A stretch of DNA of 64,000 nt, from contig JAEVLN010000030.1 of the NCBI GenBank assembly GCA_018350325.1, forward strand, positions 310,001-374,000. Direction: 5' to 3'. Below, one piece after another: positions 34,842-45,484 of the stretch. The first letter of the stretch is position 1. Every line of letters starts with the position of its first letter. This DNA is from Globodera rostochiensis (taxonomy: Eukaryota; Nematoda; Chromadorea; Rhabditida; Heteroderidae). The translations under genes were made by a program, and so were the position numbers. The notes beneath the pieces are model-generated. The model did no database searches and was not told the DNA's origin. It saw nothing but the letters and a program-made list of their open reading frames with translations.

Positions 34842-34849
34842 CTTTTATA
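34842..34849 (-). promoter_or_regulatory. TATA-like box before the right first gene
   Basis: TATAAAAG on the minus strand, mirror of 32408-32415, 35 bp before the gene 1 ATG. Confidence 0.45.
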
Positions 34850-35180
34850 TTTTTTTCAACGATGTTGAATTTCGTACAGTTCGCAGTTTTTTTTCTCTTA
34901 TTCTCATATCCACGTTTTTCATATTGGTCATTCTATTCTCCTTTGACCATCAGTTTCTGTCCTAATTCAATTTTTCCGACCAGCTTCTCATAATTCTGAT
35001 AAAGTTTCTCAAATTTCTGACCTTCTTCTCATATTTTTCACTCGGCGATATGGCCTTGAAAATGTGGCGGGTACGTATTTTAGATTTGGCAAAAGGCCCG
35101 ATAGGGTTTGGTTTTTAACCAGCGCCCCCATCCTCTTATTTTATCACCCCCCTCCCTCCGTAAACACGTGCCCTATATCG

Positions 35181-35282
35181 TTTAGGTGAAATTACACCTG
35201 ATTTCACCTCTTTTCACCTATTTTGTGTTCACATTTCACCTGTTTAGTTTTCACCTCTTTTCTCCATTTGCGTTTCACCTTT
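35181..35282. promoter_or_regulatory. TTTCACCT repeat block, right arm
   Basis: At least six TTTCACCT-like words in 100 bp, about 370 bp upstream of right-arm gene 1. Closely related to the central block at 33421-33500. The corresponding region of the left arm has been deleted, leaving only TTTCACCTAAACG at about 32068. Confidence 0.5.
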
Positions 35283-36142
35283 TAAATATTTATCCGCGCA
35301 TTATTCCAAACTAAAGGAAACCCTTGGTACCCGTACAAAGGTAAGCCGCCGGGGTATTTATCCTGCTCGCTACCCGCCAACTCGCTACACCCCCTCTCGC
35401 TACTTTTACCCGACTCGCTACCCCTTATTTCGAACCTTATTTAACATGTCACAAAAATGAAATCGATTGGTAATCTGTCGAAATCTTTGTTGCAAATTTT
35501 AAGCGGAGAAAAAAGTTTGATTGACAGGTAATCGGTCCGATGAAATTTTTGGTGCACGGAGAAAAGTTTGATTGACAGGTGCCGAAATGACCTTGAGGGA
35601 CGGCGGGGGGAAGTTGAATTTTGGATTTGGCAATGGGCCCAATAAGTTTTGGGGGACCATTTGATTAAGCTTTTGGTTGGTGGTTTGTGTAATCGGGGCA
35701 TTTTTTGTAGAAAAAACATCCATTAGGCTTGGATCTCGGTTAAATTAATGGATTACTTTGAACTTGTATTTTGCAGTACCAATAGCCTTATTACACTATG
35801 AGCACATAGTATCGTTCATTGGTCTTTAAAAAAATATTTGCGAAGTAATTCTGTGCAGAAAAATCTCCTCTTTCAAATGATATATCATTTGTATAAAACA
35901 GATCCAAATTCACAGACTAGATAGGTTTTGTAGACCTCTTGATGGACCTTCGCCGGGCGGTTGGGTTGGAAAGGATACTCCTTTGGCCCCATTTGTAATG
36001 GGTTGTGGACGGAAGTGACGCCACATCTTGTTGATAGCATTGTTACCAAGAGAGAATTTTACTTAATATTTATTTGTCACATCAAAAGCATATTCGTAGT
36101 CATCATACGATATATTTTTGCCCTCATTTTTTCCCCATCTCA

Positions 36143-36731
36143 TACGGCATTTTAATCATTATACCCTATCATATGCATCATTACTAATCGTCATTAACAC
36201 TCCATCAACATAGTCGTTATTGTCAATTATTGTCATCTTTTGTCATATCATGCGTATGTTATATTTTGGCATGCTGTTTGTCATATATTTGTCATGTCAT
36301 AGTCATAATCGCCATTATTTTTTCGTGTGATAGTCATAACCGAGTCTTAATTTGTCTTCCCTTGATCGTCCATTTGTAATACTATTCATACTTTGTCTTG
36401 TAATACTAATAATATGTCATATCATAGTAATATTTTGTCATACCGTGGTATCGTATTGTCATACATTAGTCATGTCATAGTCATAATTTTCTCACGTTAT
36501 AGTCATCACCTGGTCATCTTCTCATGTCACAGTCATCATTTGTCATACTTGGTCATACAATAGGCATACCATAGTCATTGTTTTGTCATATAATTGTCAT
36601 AACAGGCTCATAATAGTCATACTTAATCATACAAGAGTCTTTATAACGTCCTATTATAGTCACACTTTTCACGTCGTAGTCATACTGTTTGTCATAATCG
36701 TGATACATTGTCGTACTGTTTGTCATTCTTG
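36143..36731 (-). repeat. Degenerate TATGAC tract, right arm
   Basis: Inverted counterpart of the left-arm tract; it reads as GTCATA variants on the plus strand. Confidence 0.85.
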
Positions 36732-37029
36732 GGCATCTCATCCTTTGACCTTCCTTATAAACATAAATTGGTTTATCATTCACCTTTTTCTTAATAGGCA
36801 TTCACCTTTTGAGATATCCTCTTCGGTATGGAATAACCCCCATTCTATTTCTTTTCAAAATCCGAATCTTTTACCCAACTGTTTGGTTTGTTTGTGTCTA
36901 CCAACCACCGAACAAAATGTTCTTTGACCCCTTTACGAACTCGCGTTTTTATTATTTCCGCAAGTCTGGGGTCTTCTGAAACCCTTACAAGTTCCTGATT
37001 ATATAAAATTCCTTTTATGTTTTCGCCAT

Positions 37030-37820
37030 TAAGATCTCAATACGATAAGAGGGAGGAGCGGGTGGAGATGTCGTTTTCTCATAAACGTCTGGCGCTCAGT
37101 TGGCTTTCCGGGAGGGAGGGAAGGGGTGTGCACGGGAAGGGGGGTGGGGTCGGGAGGGAGGGAAGGGGATAGGGTTGACGGGCAGAGAAATTTGGGGCCA
37201 TATCCGTATCATTCCCTACATCAAAAAAATCTGGTGCTCATCTGGCTTCAATCTCTGGAAGCCGTTTTCTTCATAAAAGTCTGGTGCTCAGTTGGCTTGC
37301 CCGTGAGGGAGAAGTGGTGTGGGGAAGGGGAGGGGAGGAAGGTGAGGGGTCAATAGGGAGGGAAGGAAGGGGATAGGGGTTGGGAGGGAGGGAAGGGGAA
37401 AGATATGTGCTGGAAAAGGGGGGGGGGGAGTCTGGAGGGAGGGAGCGGGTTGACGGGCCATGAAATTTGGGGCGGATTTCCCTTAAATTATGGCGCTCAG
37501 CGGGCCTTAGTATCTGGTTGCCCTTCTTAAGAGGCTGGCGCTCAATCGGCCTTCCCCTGAGGGAGGAAAGGCAAAGCCGGTGGCTTGGGAGGTTGGCGCT
37601 CAGTTGGCTTTCCGGGCGGGTGGAAAGGTGTGTGCGCGGGAAGAGGGGAAGGGACAGGGTTCGGGGTAAGGTGGGGGAGGGAGGAAAAGGGAAAGCCGGT
37701 GGCTTGGGAGGTTGGCGCTCAGTTGGCTTCCCGGGCGGGTGGAAAGGTGTGTGCGCGGGAAGAGGGGAAGGGGTTGACGGGCCATGAAATTTGGGGCCAG
37801 ATTCTTGGGGCAACACTGCT
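37030..37820 (-). repeat. GC-rich subterminal repeats of the right arm
   Basis: Inverted counterpart of 29552-30340, with the same seven TGGCGCTCA-type words on the plus strand and the same homopolymeric tracts. Confidence 0.85.
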
Positions 37821-37826
37821 AATAGA
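37821..37826 (+). repeat. Target site duplication, right (AATAGA)
   Basis: Follows the element end CACTGCT directly and continues into host sequence TATGAATAATT, matching 55225 onward. Confidence 0.92.
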
Positions 37827-38007
37827 TATGAATAATTAAAGAAATGATGCGATAATGATATTTTTGTTAACTTTTTGGATATTAAAACCAAGAAGTAGAA
37901 TTATTTATTTATAAGGATTTAATAAATATTAGTACTCAAAAACAAATATAACCAAAAACACCTAAAAATATAAAGGAATAAATAAAGTAACTAATAAAAT
38001 ATCTTAC

Positions 38008-38096
38008 CTTGATATAAGAAAAGTGTTTATCATTAAGAGCTGCCGGAAGTCATACCCTGGCAGCGTATTCGGGCTGTTGCGTGCGAATCGAGAATC
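38008..38096 (-). CDS. Internal exon of an unidentified gene (copy 1)
   Basis: On the minus strand the acceptor ATTATCTTTGTCAG and the donor ATCAAG/GTAAGAT bound an 89-nt exon. Only one frame is open: 29 codons plus two bases, beginning DSRFARNSPNTLPGYDFRQL and ending TFLIS. The duplicate at 55326-55411 differs by a 3-bp in-frame deletion (LPGYD becomes LPYD) while AT-rich flanks show frame-breaking indels, which supports coding selection. The palindromic element begins only about 190 bp downstream of this exon, so it was inserted within an intron or just beyond the gene. Protein family unknown. Confidence 0.62.
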
Positions 38097-38255
38097 CTGA
38101 CAAAGATAATATGGTAATAATTAATATATTTTAAATAATTAGACATTAAATAAAACCAAACAAAAATAACACTTTTAAATAAAGCAATCTTTGATACAAA
38201 ATATGTAATAGTTTATTTATTTTTTAAAAATTTATTGCCTAAATAATTTGAAGAT

Positions 38256-38309
38256 TTAAGGTTCAGCAATTTCAACTGCTGAAAACGCCACAACGCCATC
38301 CATCAGATT
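38256..38309 (-). CDS. Candidate exon with LMDGVV motif (copy 1)
   Basis: The minus-strand frame reads NLMDGVVAFSAVEIAEP then TAA at 38256-38258. The related exon at 19816-19882 encodes NGLMDGVVRFS with different synonymous codons. In the duplicate near 55.6 kb the same core is kept (ALMDGVVAFSAVEIAEP), but one base is missing just upstream, so the splice phase would differ. Its 5' boundary here is probably TGTGAG at about 38313, a weak acceptor. Confidence 0.42.
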   Translation of the reverse strand, partial: NLMDGVVAFSAVEIAEP

Positions 38310-38390
38310 TGCCTCACAACATAATTATATAACTAAAATTAAGCAAAACAATTATAATCAATGAAAATTTATTTAAGAACGAAGATTAAA

Positions 38391-38450
38391 TAATTGGATA
38401 AGGAGCAAAGCTTAAATAAATAATTGGATAAGGATCAAAGCTTAAATAAA
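38391..38450 (+). repeat. Two-copy 30-bp tandem repeat
   Basis: TAATTGGATAAGGAGCAAAG followed by CTTAAATAAA, repeated with one substitution; a third partial unit follows. Absent from copy 2 of the dispersed duplication. Confidence 0.85.
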
Positions 38451-39645
38451 TAATTGTTATACTATAAACCTAAAACATTTAATGAAACGTAATTAATGTT
38501 TGTCTTCACATCATCGACTTTATGACAAAATTGATTTTTTGCATTAAAAAGTTATTATTTAAAACTCAATCCAAAAAGATGGGGCCTGATTCAAACGATA
38601 AAAAGTCAAAGCATACTATATATAGGTTGATAATTTAGCCCAATTGTAAAATAAAAGGCTGTAAACAAATATTTAAATAACATTAATTAAATTATAACTT
38701 AAAGCAAATTATTAATTAAATAAGTTAGCTAACTTATTTTGCGTAAGATTATTTTTTTTATTGGGCAAATTAAAATTAAGACAATTAAGCACTGATCATT
38801 TTGCAAACCGTTTGCAATGTTTGTTGAATCTAAATGTTGATTAAATATATTGTCACATTATTAAAAAAAATAACAAATTGCTCTTACATTGTAAAGCCTC
38901 AAATTTTGAATTAGTCAACTCAAAGAAAAAGGTCCTGCCATGCGGGTTTGATACTCATATCCACAAGGCGGCGAATAAGGTAAAGAAAAATATGTTTCAT
39001 TCTTACATTAAAATCTTAGAAAACAAAATGATTTGACGTTACGAGGAAATAATTATATATAAAGTAATAAAACCAAAGAATATTTATGCAATTAATTTTT
39101 CAACGAATTTGTTAATTTTACGATTAATAAATAAACAAATCGGAGAATGCAATGAGAGAGGATAAGAAAATATTTTTAATGTTATTTTAGTTAAACAATT
39201 GAATATTTGAATTTTGTTGGATAATTAAAAATTTTACTGAAATTATTTTCAACAAACTTTTAAAATATTAATAATAAATTAAATAAAGATAAATGCTTAA
39301 ATTATTTTATATTTAGTGCTCAAGGGCATCTTTGTTAATTCAATTATGGATATTATTTAAATTTACCAGATTTTTGTATGATAGTGCAAAAATAACACCT
39401 TTAAAATACACTTTATAAATATTAAAATTAATTTCTATCGAAAAATAGGAATAGCGATTTTTGAAAGATCTGTGTTCGATGTTATTTGGAGCGGATGCCC
39501 AAGATTTATCATCAAAACTAAAGCATTCTACAAGAATAAAGCTGCGTTCTTATATCAAAAATAAATATTAATCATGCGTTTGTAAACAACTTCTAATTAT
39601 TTAATTTTAAAAAAATCTTATTTTTGACTTAATTAAAATTTAAAT

Positions 39646-39866
39646 ATTATACCAAACCGTCGCAAACCGTCAAATGTGCAAACCAAAATTAAAATGAAAA
39701 TTGTAACAAATTTGTAAATATTAGAGATACTGCGGATGACGGAACGCTCCATGAACTCGCAGAGCCTTATCAGCAAAACCTGAGCAAATCGGGTAAATAG
39801 CAAAATGTTATACCAAACCGCCGCAAAGTGACAGATGTGTAAACCCAAAATTAAAATGAAAAATTG
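39646..39866 (+). repeat. Direct repeat flanking an exon candidate
   Basis: TATACCAAACCG(T/C)CGCAAA through AAAATTAAAATGAAAA occurs at 39646-39705 and 39808-39866, one copy on each side of the exon candidate 39731-39779. Confidence 0.7.
39731..39779 (-). CDS. Candidate 49-nt internal exon
   Basis: The minus-strand acceptor CCCGATTTGCTCAG precedes 39779 and a donor-like GTATCT follows 39731. The encoded peptide, VLLIRLCEFMERSVIR, is open and GC-rich. The surrounding 71-codon open frame extends past both boundaries but is AT-rich outside them. Same strand as the exon at 38008. Confidence 0.38.
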
Positions 39867-40297
39867 TTTTGCGAACTACTAAAAATGGTCACCGAAATTT
39901 TAATTATAAAGATATTAAGCATACATAGATACATACAATTACGCAAATATTAAAATGACATAAACAATACTTAATATAGATTCAAAAAATTTTTTGTTGA
40001 GCATCTATAATTTATAAGCTAAACTGAAAAATTTATATTATTTTGCACTTTTAAAACAATAATTTTCTAAAATAAAATAATAATTAATAAAGAATAGTTT
40101 TAATTTAATTTTGTTGTAAGATTCAAATATAAATTTTTTAAAATATTTTTAAACACAAACATTCACCCTTCAAATTTAAACCTATGTTTAAATAATAATA
40201 TAAAACTCAAATATGAAGCAAAACAAACTAAATAAATTGGATAAAGTATAAACATTTTATTAAAATGTCCGACAGGGGAAGAACCATACAGATGTAC

Positions 40298-40333
40298 CAA
40301 CTTGAATCGCAGGTTTAGTGACAAGGCGACCAT
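40298..40333 (-). CDS. Candidate 36-nt micro-exon
   Basis: Acceptor TTTTCGTGGACAG and donor TTG/GTACAT bound 12 codons, MVALSLNLRFKL, within a longer open minus-strand frame (40163-40357). The exon could be larger if the donor is not used. Weak on its own; listed because it lies in line with other minus-strand candidates. Confidence 0.25.
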
Positions 40334-40359
40334 CTGTCCACGAAAAATCATTGACACAG

Positions 40360-42158
40360 TTTGAACAAAAAATTTTAATTAAATTCATAAAAAATTGAAT
40401 TGCAAAAATATAATTTTAAAAATAAAAAAAGGTGAAGAAGCGTTTAAAAGAACATTTGAACAATCGCAGCCATAGTTTTCACTAAAAATAAACAAAACAA
40501 CAATCTAAAAAATGATAAAATATAAGGAAATCATATTCAAGGACAAAGCAGAAGTGTTTGATCTTTTATTAAAAGTTTTTTAAATTATATTTTATCTGTA
40601 TTATATTTAAAAATTCAAGATCATTTTGGTTTTAATATTAAAAGCCCAAAAATGCGAAATTTCATTCTTATGCTAAAAATTTATTTTAAAACTTAAATAT
40701 ACATTCAATTAGTCATAAAATAAATAACGATATAATATAACTCTTTACAAATGATAAAAAATACACGCCAAAAAAGAAAAAAAACTTATTTATGAAACAT
40801 TTTTAAGCAGAAAAATAACGGATTTTGTGAACACTACAGAGTTTTTCTGCAAGGAACAATCCGGATTTCATAAAACCAAAATTCTGCATTAGGGTGGAAT
40901 AATTTAAAAGGTTTTTAATATAAATTATGATTTGACGATAAACATTATATTAGCTACAAAAAGAATGAGAAAAAAATTTTAAAAAATCTTCCTTGCCCGA
41001 AAAATTCAAACTTAAAATGTTTAAAAATTCCGCGGGCTCCCCCAATCTATGAAAGTATGTTGGCAATTACTTTAGAAATAGCCGTTAATACTTTATTAAA
41101 TTCAAAATGTAAAATGCTCATAATACGCATGTTGAGCGAAAAAATGGTATATTAAGAAATAATAAAATTTGGAGATGAAGTATAAATAATTATTTACTTC
41201 CGAATTCGAGATCATCAGTATCAAAGTCTCTGCCCGTAAGTATAATGTTTTAAGTATTTTTTACAAAATATAATTGTTTTGCTAATGTTACTCAAAAGTC
41301 AAATTTTTATTGTTTAAAAAAATAACCTTAAATAACCAACTTTAAAGAATAAATTTTTTTTTTCATAATTTATTGATGATATTATTTTATGCCAATTTTA
41401 AATAGTTTATGGGCAATTATTTCGCTTTGACAACATGGCAGAAGTCGCAAGTGATTTTGGACTCATCTGAAAAAGTTTTTAAACAAATTTAAAAAGCTAT
41501 AAGCTACCTAGTTTATTTTTTCTAATTTTATTATAATTCTGGATACTAATGTTTGGTAGATGTTTACAATATAATAGAGCAATCGAATTCAACTCCAATC
41601 ATTAATTTTAATTAATTTTTTAAATATTAACTTGCTTGCTTTTATTGAAAATGATGAATTGTAATGTTATAAAATTATTTAAATTCATGTTTTTCATTAG
41701 TTGCAGTTTATTTGTCTAACAGAAGGCAAAATTGGTTGATCCACTACAAACTCTTTTGAAATAAGAAGGTTCTGACTACACATACTAATTTTTAATTTTT
41801 TGGGGAGTACTTTTTTTGGTTTAAATATGCTTTAATTTTTACTTAATTTTTTGATTGGATTGTAAGTATGAGTATAAATACAAAAACTCAATTGTTTTTT
41901 CATAATTTAGTGGTTTTTTTCCATTTAATATAAAAATCAATTCTTTTGTTTATTTTTTTAAACTTTATTTTTATATTTTACTTTCCCCCATTTTACATAA
42001 TTTTAAAGATTTACTTTTTAGTTCTCAAGTTATGTTTATTATATTTTTTTGAATTGTTTTCATTTTTTTGAAATTTTTAAAGCAAAGATTGGATTGCATT
42101 AAAATTGAAATTAAAAATATTAATAAATAATAAACATATTAATTCCCCAGTACAGGGT
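40360..42158. other. AT-rich DNA, nothing recognised
   Basis: Long AT-rich stretch. The words CCGAATTCGAGATCATCAGT near 41210 and GACAACATGGCAGAAGTCGC near 41430 are the only GC-richer islands; neither has paired splice sites. Confidence 0.4.
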
Positions 42159-42310
42159 TTATTTCGTAGTTATTGGGAAGTGAATATTTAAAATATGGAC
42201 GATCGTAATAAACGCAATTGAATTTTGTTCGGCACAATTGCGCTTCAGAGCCTCGCGCGCTTTGAAGATGATGCCAACCTTGAGTGTGAAAAAGAAGGTC
42301 AAGGGCTCAA
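42159..42310 (-). CDS. Candidate terminal exon, 49 codons
   Basis: After a weak acceptor CCCATAAG at 42311, two phase bases and 49 codons run to TAA at 42159-42161. The GC-rich first part reads EPLTFFFTLKVGIIFKAREA, continuing LKRNCAEQNS; the end is more AT-rich. The first part has convincing composition and charge pattern. No known family recognised. Confidence 0.4.
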
Positions 42311-44272
42311 CTTATGGGTTAATGCAGCCCCTCTGCAGTTAATATTTAACAATATTATTGTAAATTTTTTTTTGAAAATATTTTTTAATAATTGATTTAA
42401 GCAAGCAATGTAATTAAAATCTGGAGTTATTTAAATTACTATATTTTATCTATAACAATTTGGCAAAAATTAGTGGATAAAAAATTTATACCCAAAGCAA
42501 AAGCCACCGGCCAACAACAGAAAATTATGTCTGTCCATGCGCAGCCAATTATAAAATACATTCAGAAGGGCAAATTTAAAGAATAAATAAATTGATGAAA
42601 TATAATTTACACTAGTTTAACATCAAGAATTAATTCAAAATTATTTTGCTTAATAAAAAATTAATAAACAAAATGATTGAGTACAAATAGCTAGATTCTG
42701 AATTTGAAACTATAAATTTTACAAAACCTAATAAATTTGCAGTCTAAAACTATAATAATGAATTAATTTTGGTTTTAATTTGATCTCGTTTTCATTGCTC
42801 ATTTATCGGCCCCAGCGGCTGGTTGTGATTTGAATATTCCACGACAATAAATAATTATTGATGTTTTTTTCAATATTTGATATTTCCGATTTTTCGAATT
42901 TGCAAAATAAATTTTATAATTGAATACTTTTAAAAATTTACTTCATTTCTTGATTTGTTAATACTTTAAAGCTATCGGTGACCAGGATTTTCATCTTAGC
43001 ACTGTAACAGCTCAGTAAATCATTTGTGTAAAAAGGTGAATTTAAACGAAAATCAAAACATATAATAATGGTTCATATAAATGCGATTCAATGAATTTAA
43101 CGAATAAAAATAAAAGGCAAAGTTAAAAGGAAATTTTAGCAAATAACAACATTTAAAAAACACTTTTTGCGAAAATTAAAGCATTATCTCTTTTGGTGGA
43201 AGACATGAATTATGAACAGTTTAATTAATGAGGATTAATAATCAAATGTGGCTCAATCAATTACCTACCCTGATAATTAAATATAGTTTGAATAAAAAAA
43301 TGTAATTCTAAATTTTGATTTTAACAAAATATAATAAAACTAATATAAAAATGAAGTAATACAAATAAGTACGATTAAATTATAACAGATATCTAAAATC
43401 ATCTGAATAGAAGTAAATTTATAATGTTAAAAATTCCTCTCAGAAAGTTTTGTTTTTAATGGTCAAAAAAGATTTAAAAGAAAGAATAAATGAAATACTA
43501 TAACTAAATATAGTGTTATTTCATGCTTACACATTCATTTAATAAAATATAAATGTGAACTGTAAAATTTTTTAATATAAAAGGGTTGAAAAAAGAGTGT
43601 CTAATTAATCTTGAAATTATTTCAATAAATTTTTTTCATTAATAATAAAATTTAGAAGAATAAAATTTTTTTTATAAATTTTGCAAGATTATGAAAAACA
43701 AATTATTTCCTCATAAATAAGTTCATAAAAATTAAGCCAACAATAAAAAAATGTTAGTTGGATGTGAGCTTATAACCTTATAATAAAATATGATTTCCAA
43801 AATTTTAAATGTGGTCTATAAACAAGTCAATGTAAAGAACTATATAAAACTATTTAAAACAAAATTTTTAAAAATAAAAATATTAAAAATACTTCCAAGA
43901 TGCAAAATGGGATTCATCTGGTCCAAATGAACGATGCTACTGAATCAAAGACCTTAACAAAACTATATAAATCATCTTAAACTATTTAAATATCAGTTTA
44001 ATTTAGTTAAAAATAAAAAGCATTGCTAAAATTAAATTAACACAGCTCATAAAATTTACGCCGTTTTATTCTGTTAATATTATAGTTGCAGATTTTTTTT
44101 TTCAATATTCCTAATTAATTCCTCAAAAAATTTTCTAAGTTTGCTGAGTTGATTACAAACTTAATATGACGGCAATTTAAACCTTGAACATTATTATAAT
44201 TTAACAAACCCCAAAAACATTTGTAGACAATAAAAGAATTTAACAGAATTATTACTATAATAAAAATTAGAC

Positions 44273-44358
44273 GATGATGAACTGCTTGCTGTGTAGCACT
44301 TAAAGACAGCGAGATCCCGGCTAACGCTAGCACGTGGAAAGGAAACGACTCGGTCAGG
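44273..44358 (-). CDS. Candidate internal exon, 86 nt
   Basis: The minus-strand acceptor TTTTATTAATAG ends at 44359 and a GT follows 44273. One frame gives LTESFPFHVLALAGISLSLS then ATQQAVHH, which resembles a signal or membrane segment. A second frame is also open (rich in S, R and V), so the frame is not certain. Same strand as neighbouring candidates. Confidence 0.38.
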
Positions 44359-45229
44359 CTATTAATAAAATATTAGCAAAATAAAGACATTAGGCATCGC
44401 AAGAAGTTCATACTATAAAAAATAACGACATTTTATATAACAAAGTTTAAATTTTATATAAATGGTATATCTTAAAGAATATGTTTAAAATATCTCAACG
44501 GAGTGATTATCGATAAAATTAATAAAACATATTTAAATAATATAAATAGAAGAAATAAATATAGTCTACATTAAATACTTGCTAAATAATTTTTTTAAAC
44601 AATATAGGTATTAGAAAATGCAAATTTAAAATTCATATAAGCTGTCATCTTTATTAAAACCTCTATAAAAAATTTACAAATTTTAAAAATGATAACTCTG
44701 GAATGCATTTTGTTGAAAAACAAAAAAAGACAACCATCTATTTTTCCCCATTGGTTGATATGTTGATCATATATTTAACTATAATTCTGGAAGAACCAAA
44801 TAGAACGCATTGATGACATTTATTCAACTGTTTTTTTTCATTTAAATCGGAAAGCTAGACATTACTTCACAATCTGAGCGATTAATGCCAAATTAATTAA
44901 TGAATTTTAATTTAAATTGAAAATTTTATTATGCTTTACACGTATTGTTTTATTGCAAACAAATATAGAAGTCAGTTATATAGTAATAGATTTTAGCCCT
45001 TTGGAAGACAAGTAAAACATTATGCAAGATTGATAATCATTTAAAAATACATAATTCGAAATAGATACAGCTGCGCTGACATTTAATAATAAATAGCATT
45101 AACGATAAACTCTTCAAAAATAAAAATATTCGGTCACTGAGAAATAATATTATAATTCAAATAAAAAACTTTAAAGAGAAGATGGACTACAACGGGTCAG
45201 GCAGGAAGGAGAAGCCTTAATAGCTATCA

Positions 45230-45478
45230 TCAGCATTTTTGGCAGAGGATGGACAGATCGTTGACGGTTTGATCAAATGATTGAAGGAGCCTTTGGTGAA
45301 ACGGAAGAAGGACAGCATATTCAATACAAGAAATAGAGGAGTACCTCCGCGTGCTGTCCAAATAATGTCCGAAATAAAAGGTTTTTAGAATTTGCAAATT
45401 TTTTTTGTTAATTTCAAAATTTAGCACGAAATCAAGAGATTGCTGGAGGAAAATAGTCAGAGCGAAGCATTGGTTACC
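45230..45478 (-). CDS. Candidate terminal exon, 82 codons
   Basis: On the minus strand the frame is open from just after TAA (45479-45481) to TGA at 45230-45232. The sequence includes NQCFALTIFLQQSLDFVLNF, HYLDSTRRYSSISC and ends RLLQSFDQTVNDLSILCQKC. Eighty-two codons without a stop, with regularly spaced leucines, is unlikely by chance here. The exon probably begins at the AAG at 45480-45478. Family not recognised. Confidence 0.45.
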   Translation of the reverse strand, partial: GNQCFALTIFLQQSLDFVLNFEINKKNLQILKTFYFGHYLDSTRRYSSISCIEYAVLLPFHQRLLQSFDQTVNDLSILCQKC

Positions 45479-45484
45479 TTAATC

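Larger units (their letters stand above)
29552..37820. mobile_element. Palindromic Polinton/Maverick-like element, 8269 bp
   Basis: An inserted unit with AG...CT ends (AGCAGTGTTGCCCC and its reverse complement), flanked by the 6-bp duplication AATAGA. The duplicated host locus at 55201-55240 shows the uninterrupted sequence AATTGTAATAGATATGAA, so both boundaries are exact. The arms 29552-33276 and 33981-37820 are near-identical inverted copies around a 704-bp centre. Each arm has, from the end inward: GC-rich subterminal repeats, a TATGAC-rich repeat tract, a spacer, and two small genes reading toward the centre. A 6-bp target duplication, AG/CT ends and long inverted repeats are the accepted hallmarks of Polintons/Mavericks. 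No protein-primed polymerase, integrase, ATPase, protease or capsid gene is present, so the element is defective. A different superfamily with 6-bp duplications cannot be fully excluded. Confidence 0.72.
33981..37820 (-). repeat. Right arm of the palindrome
   Basis: Inverted copy of the left arm, and the more complete of the two: it keeps the regulatory-looking TTTCACCT block, and the second gene continues beyond the arm into the centre. Identity to the left arm ends at TCGACGATG (33981). Confidence 0.93.
37827..39505 (+). repeat. Dispersed duplication, copy 1, right part
   Basis: Matches 55225-56505 closely up to CGGATGCCCAAGAT. Copy 1 carries an extra segment of about 85 bp near 37888-37975 and a 30-bp tandem repeat at 38391-38450, both missing in copy 2. 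Contains the exon 38008-38096. Confidence 0.9.

Noticed and set aside
29552..37820. Polymerase B, integrase, packaging ATPase or capsid gene within the palindromic element
   Set aside because: No open frame beyond the two gene pairs has suitable length or motifs; the remaining space is repeats.
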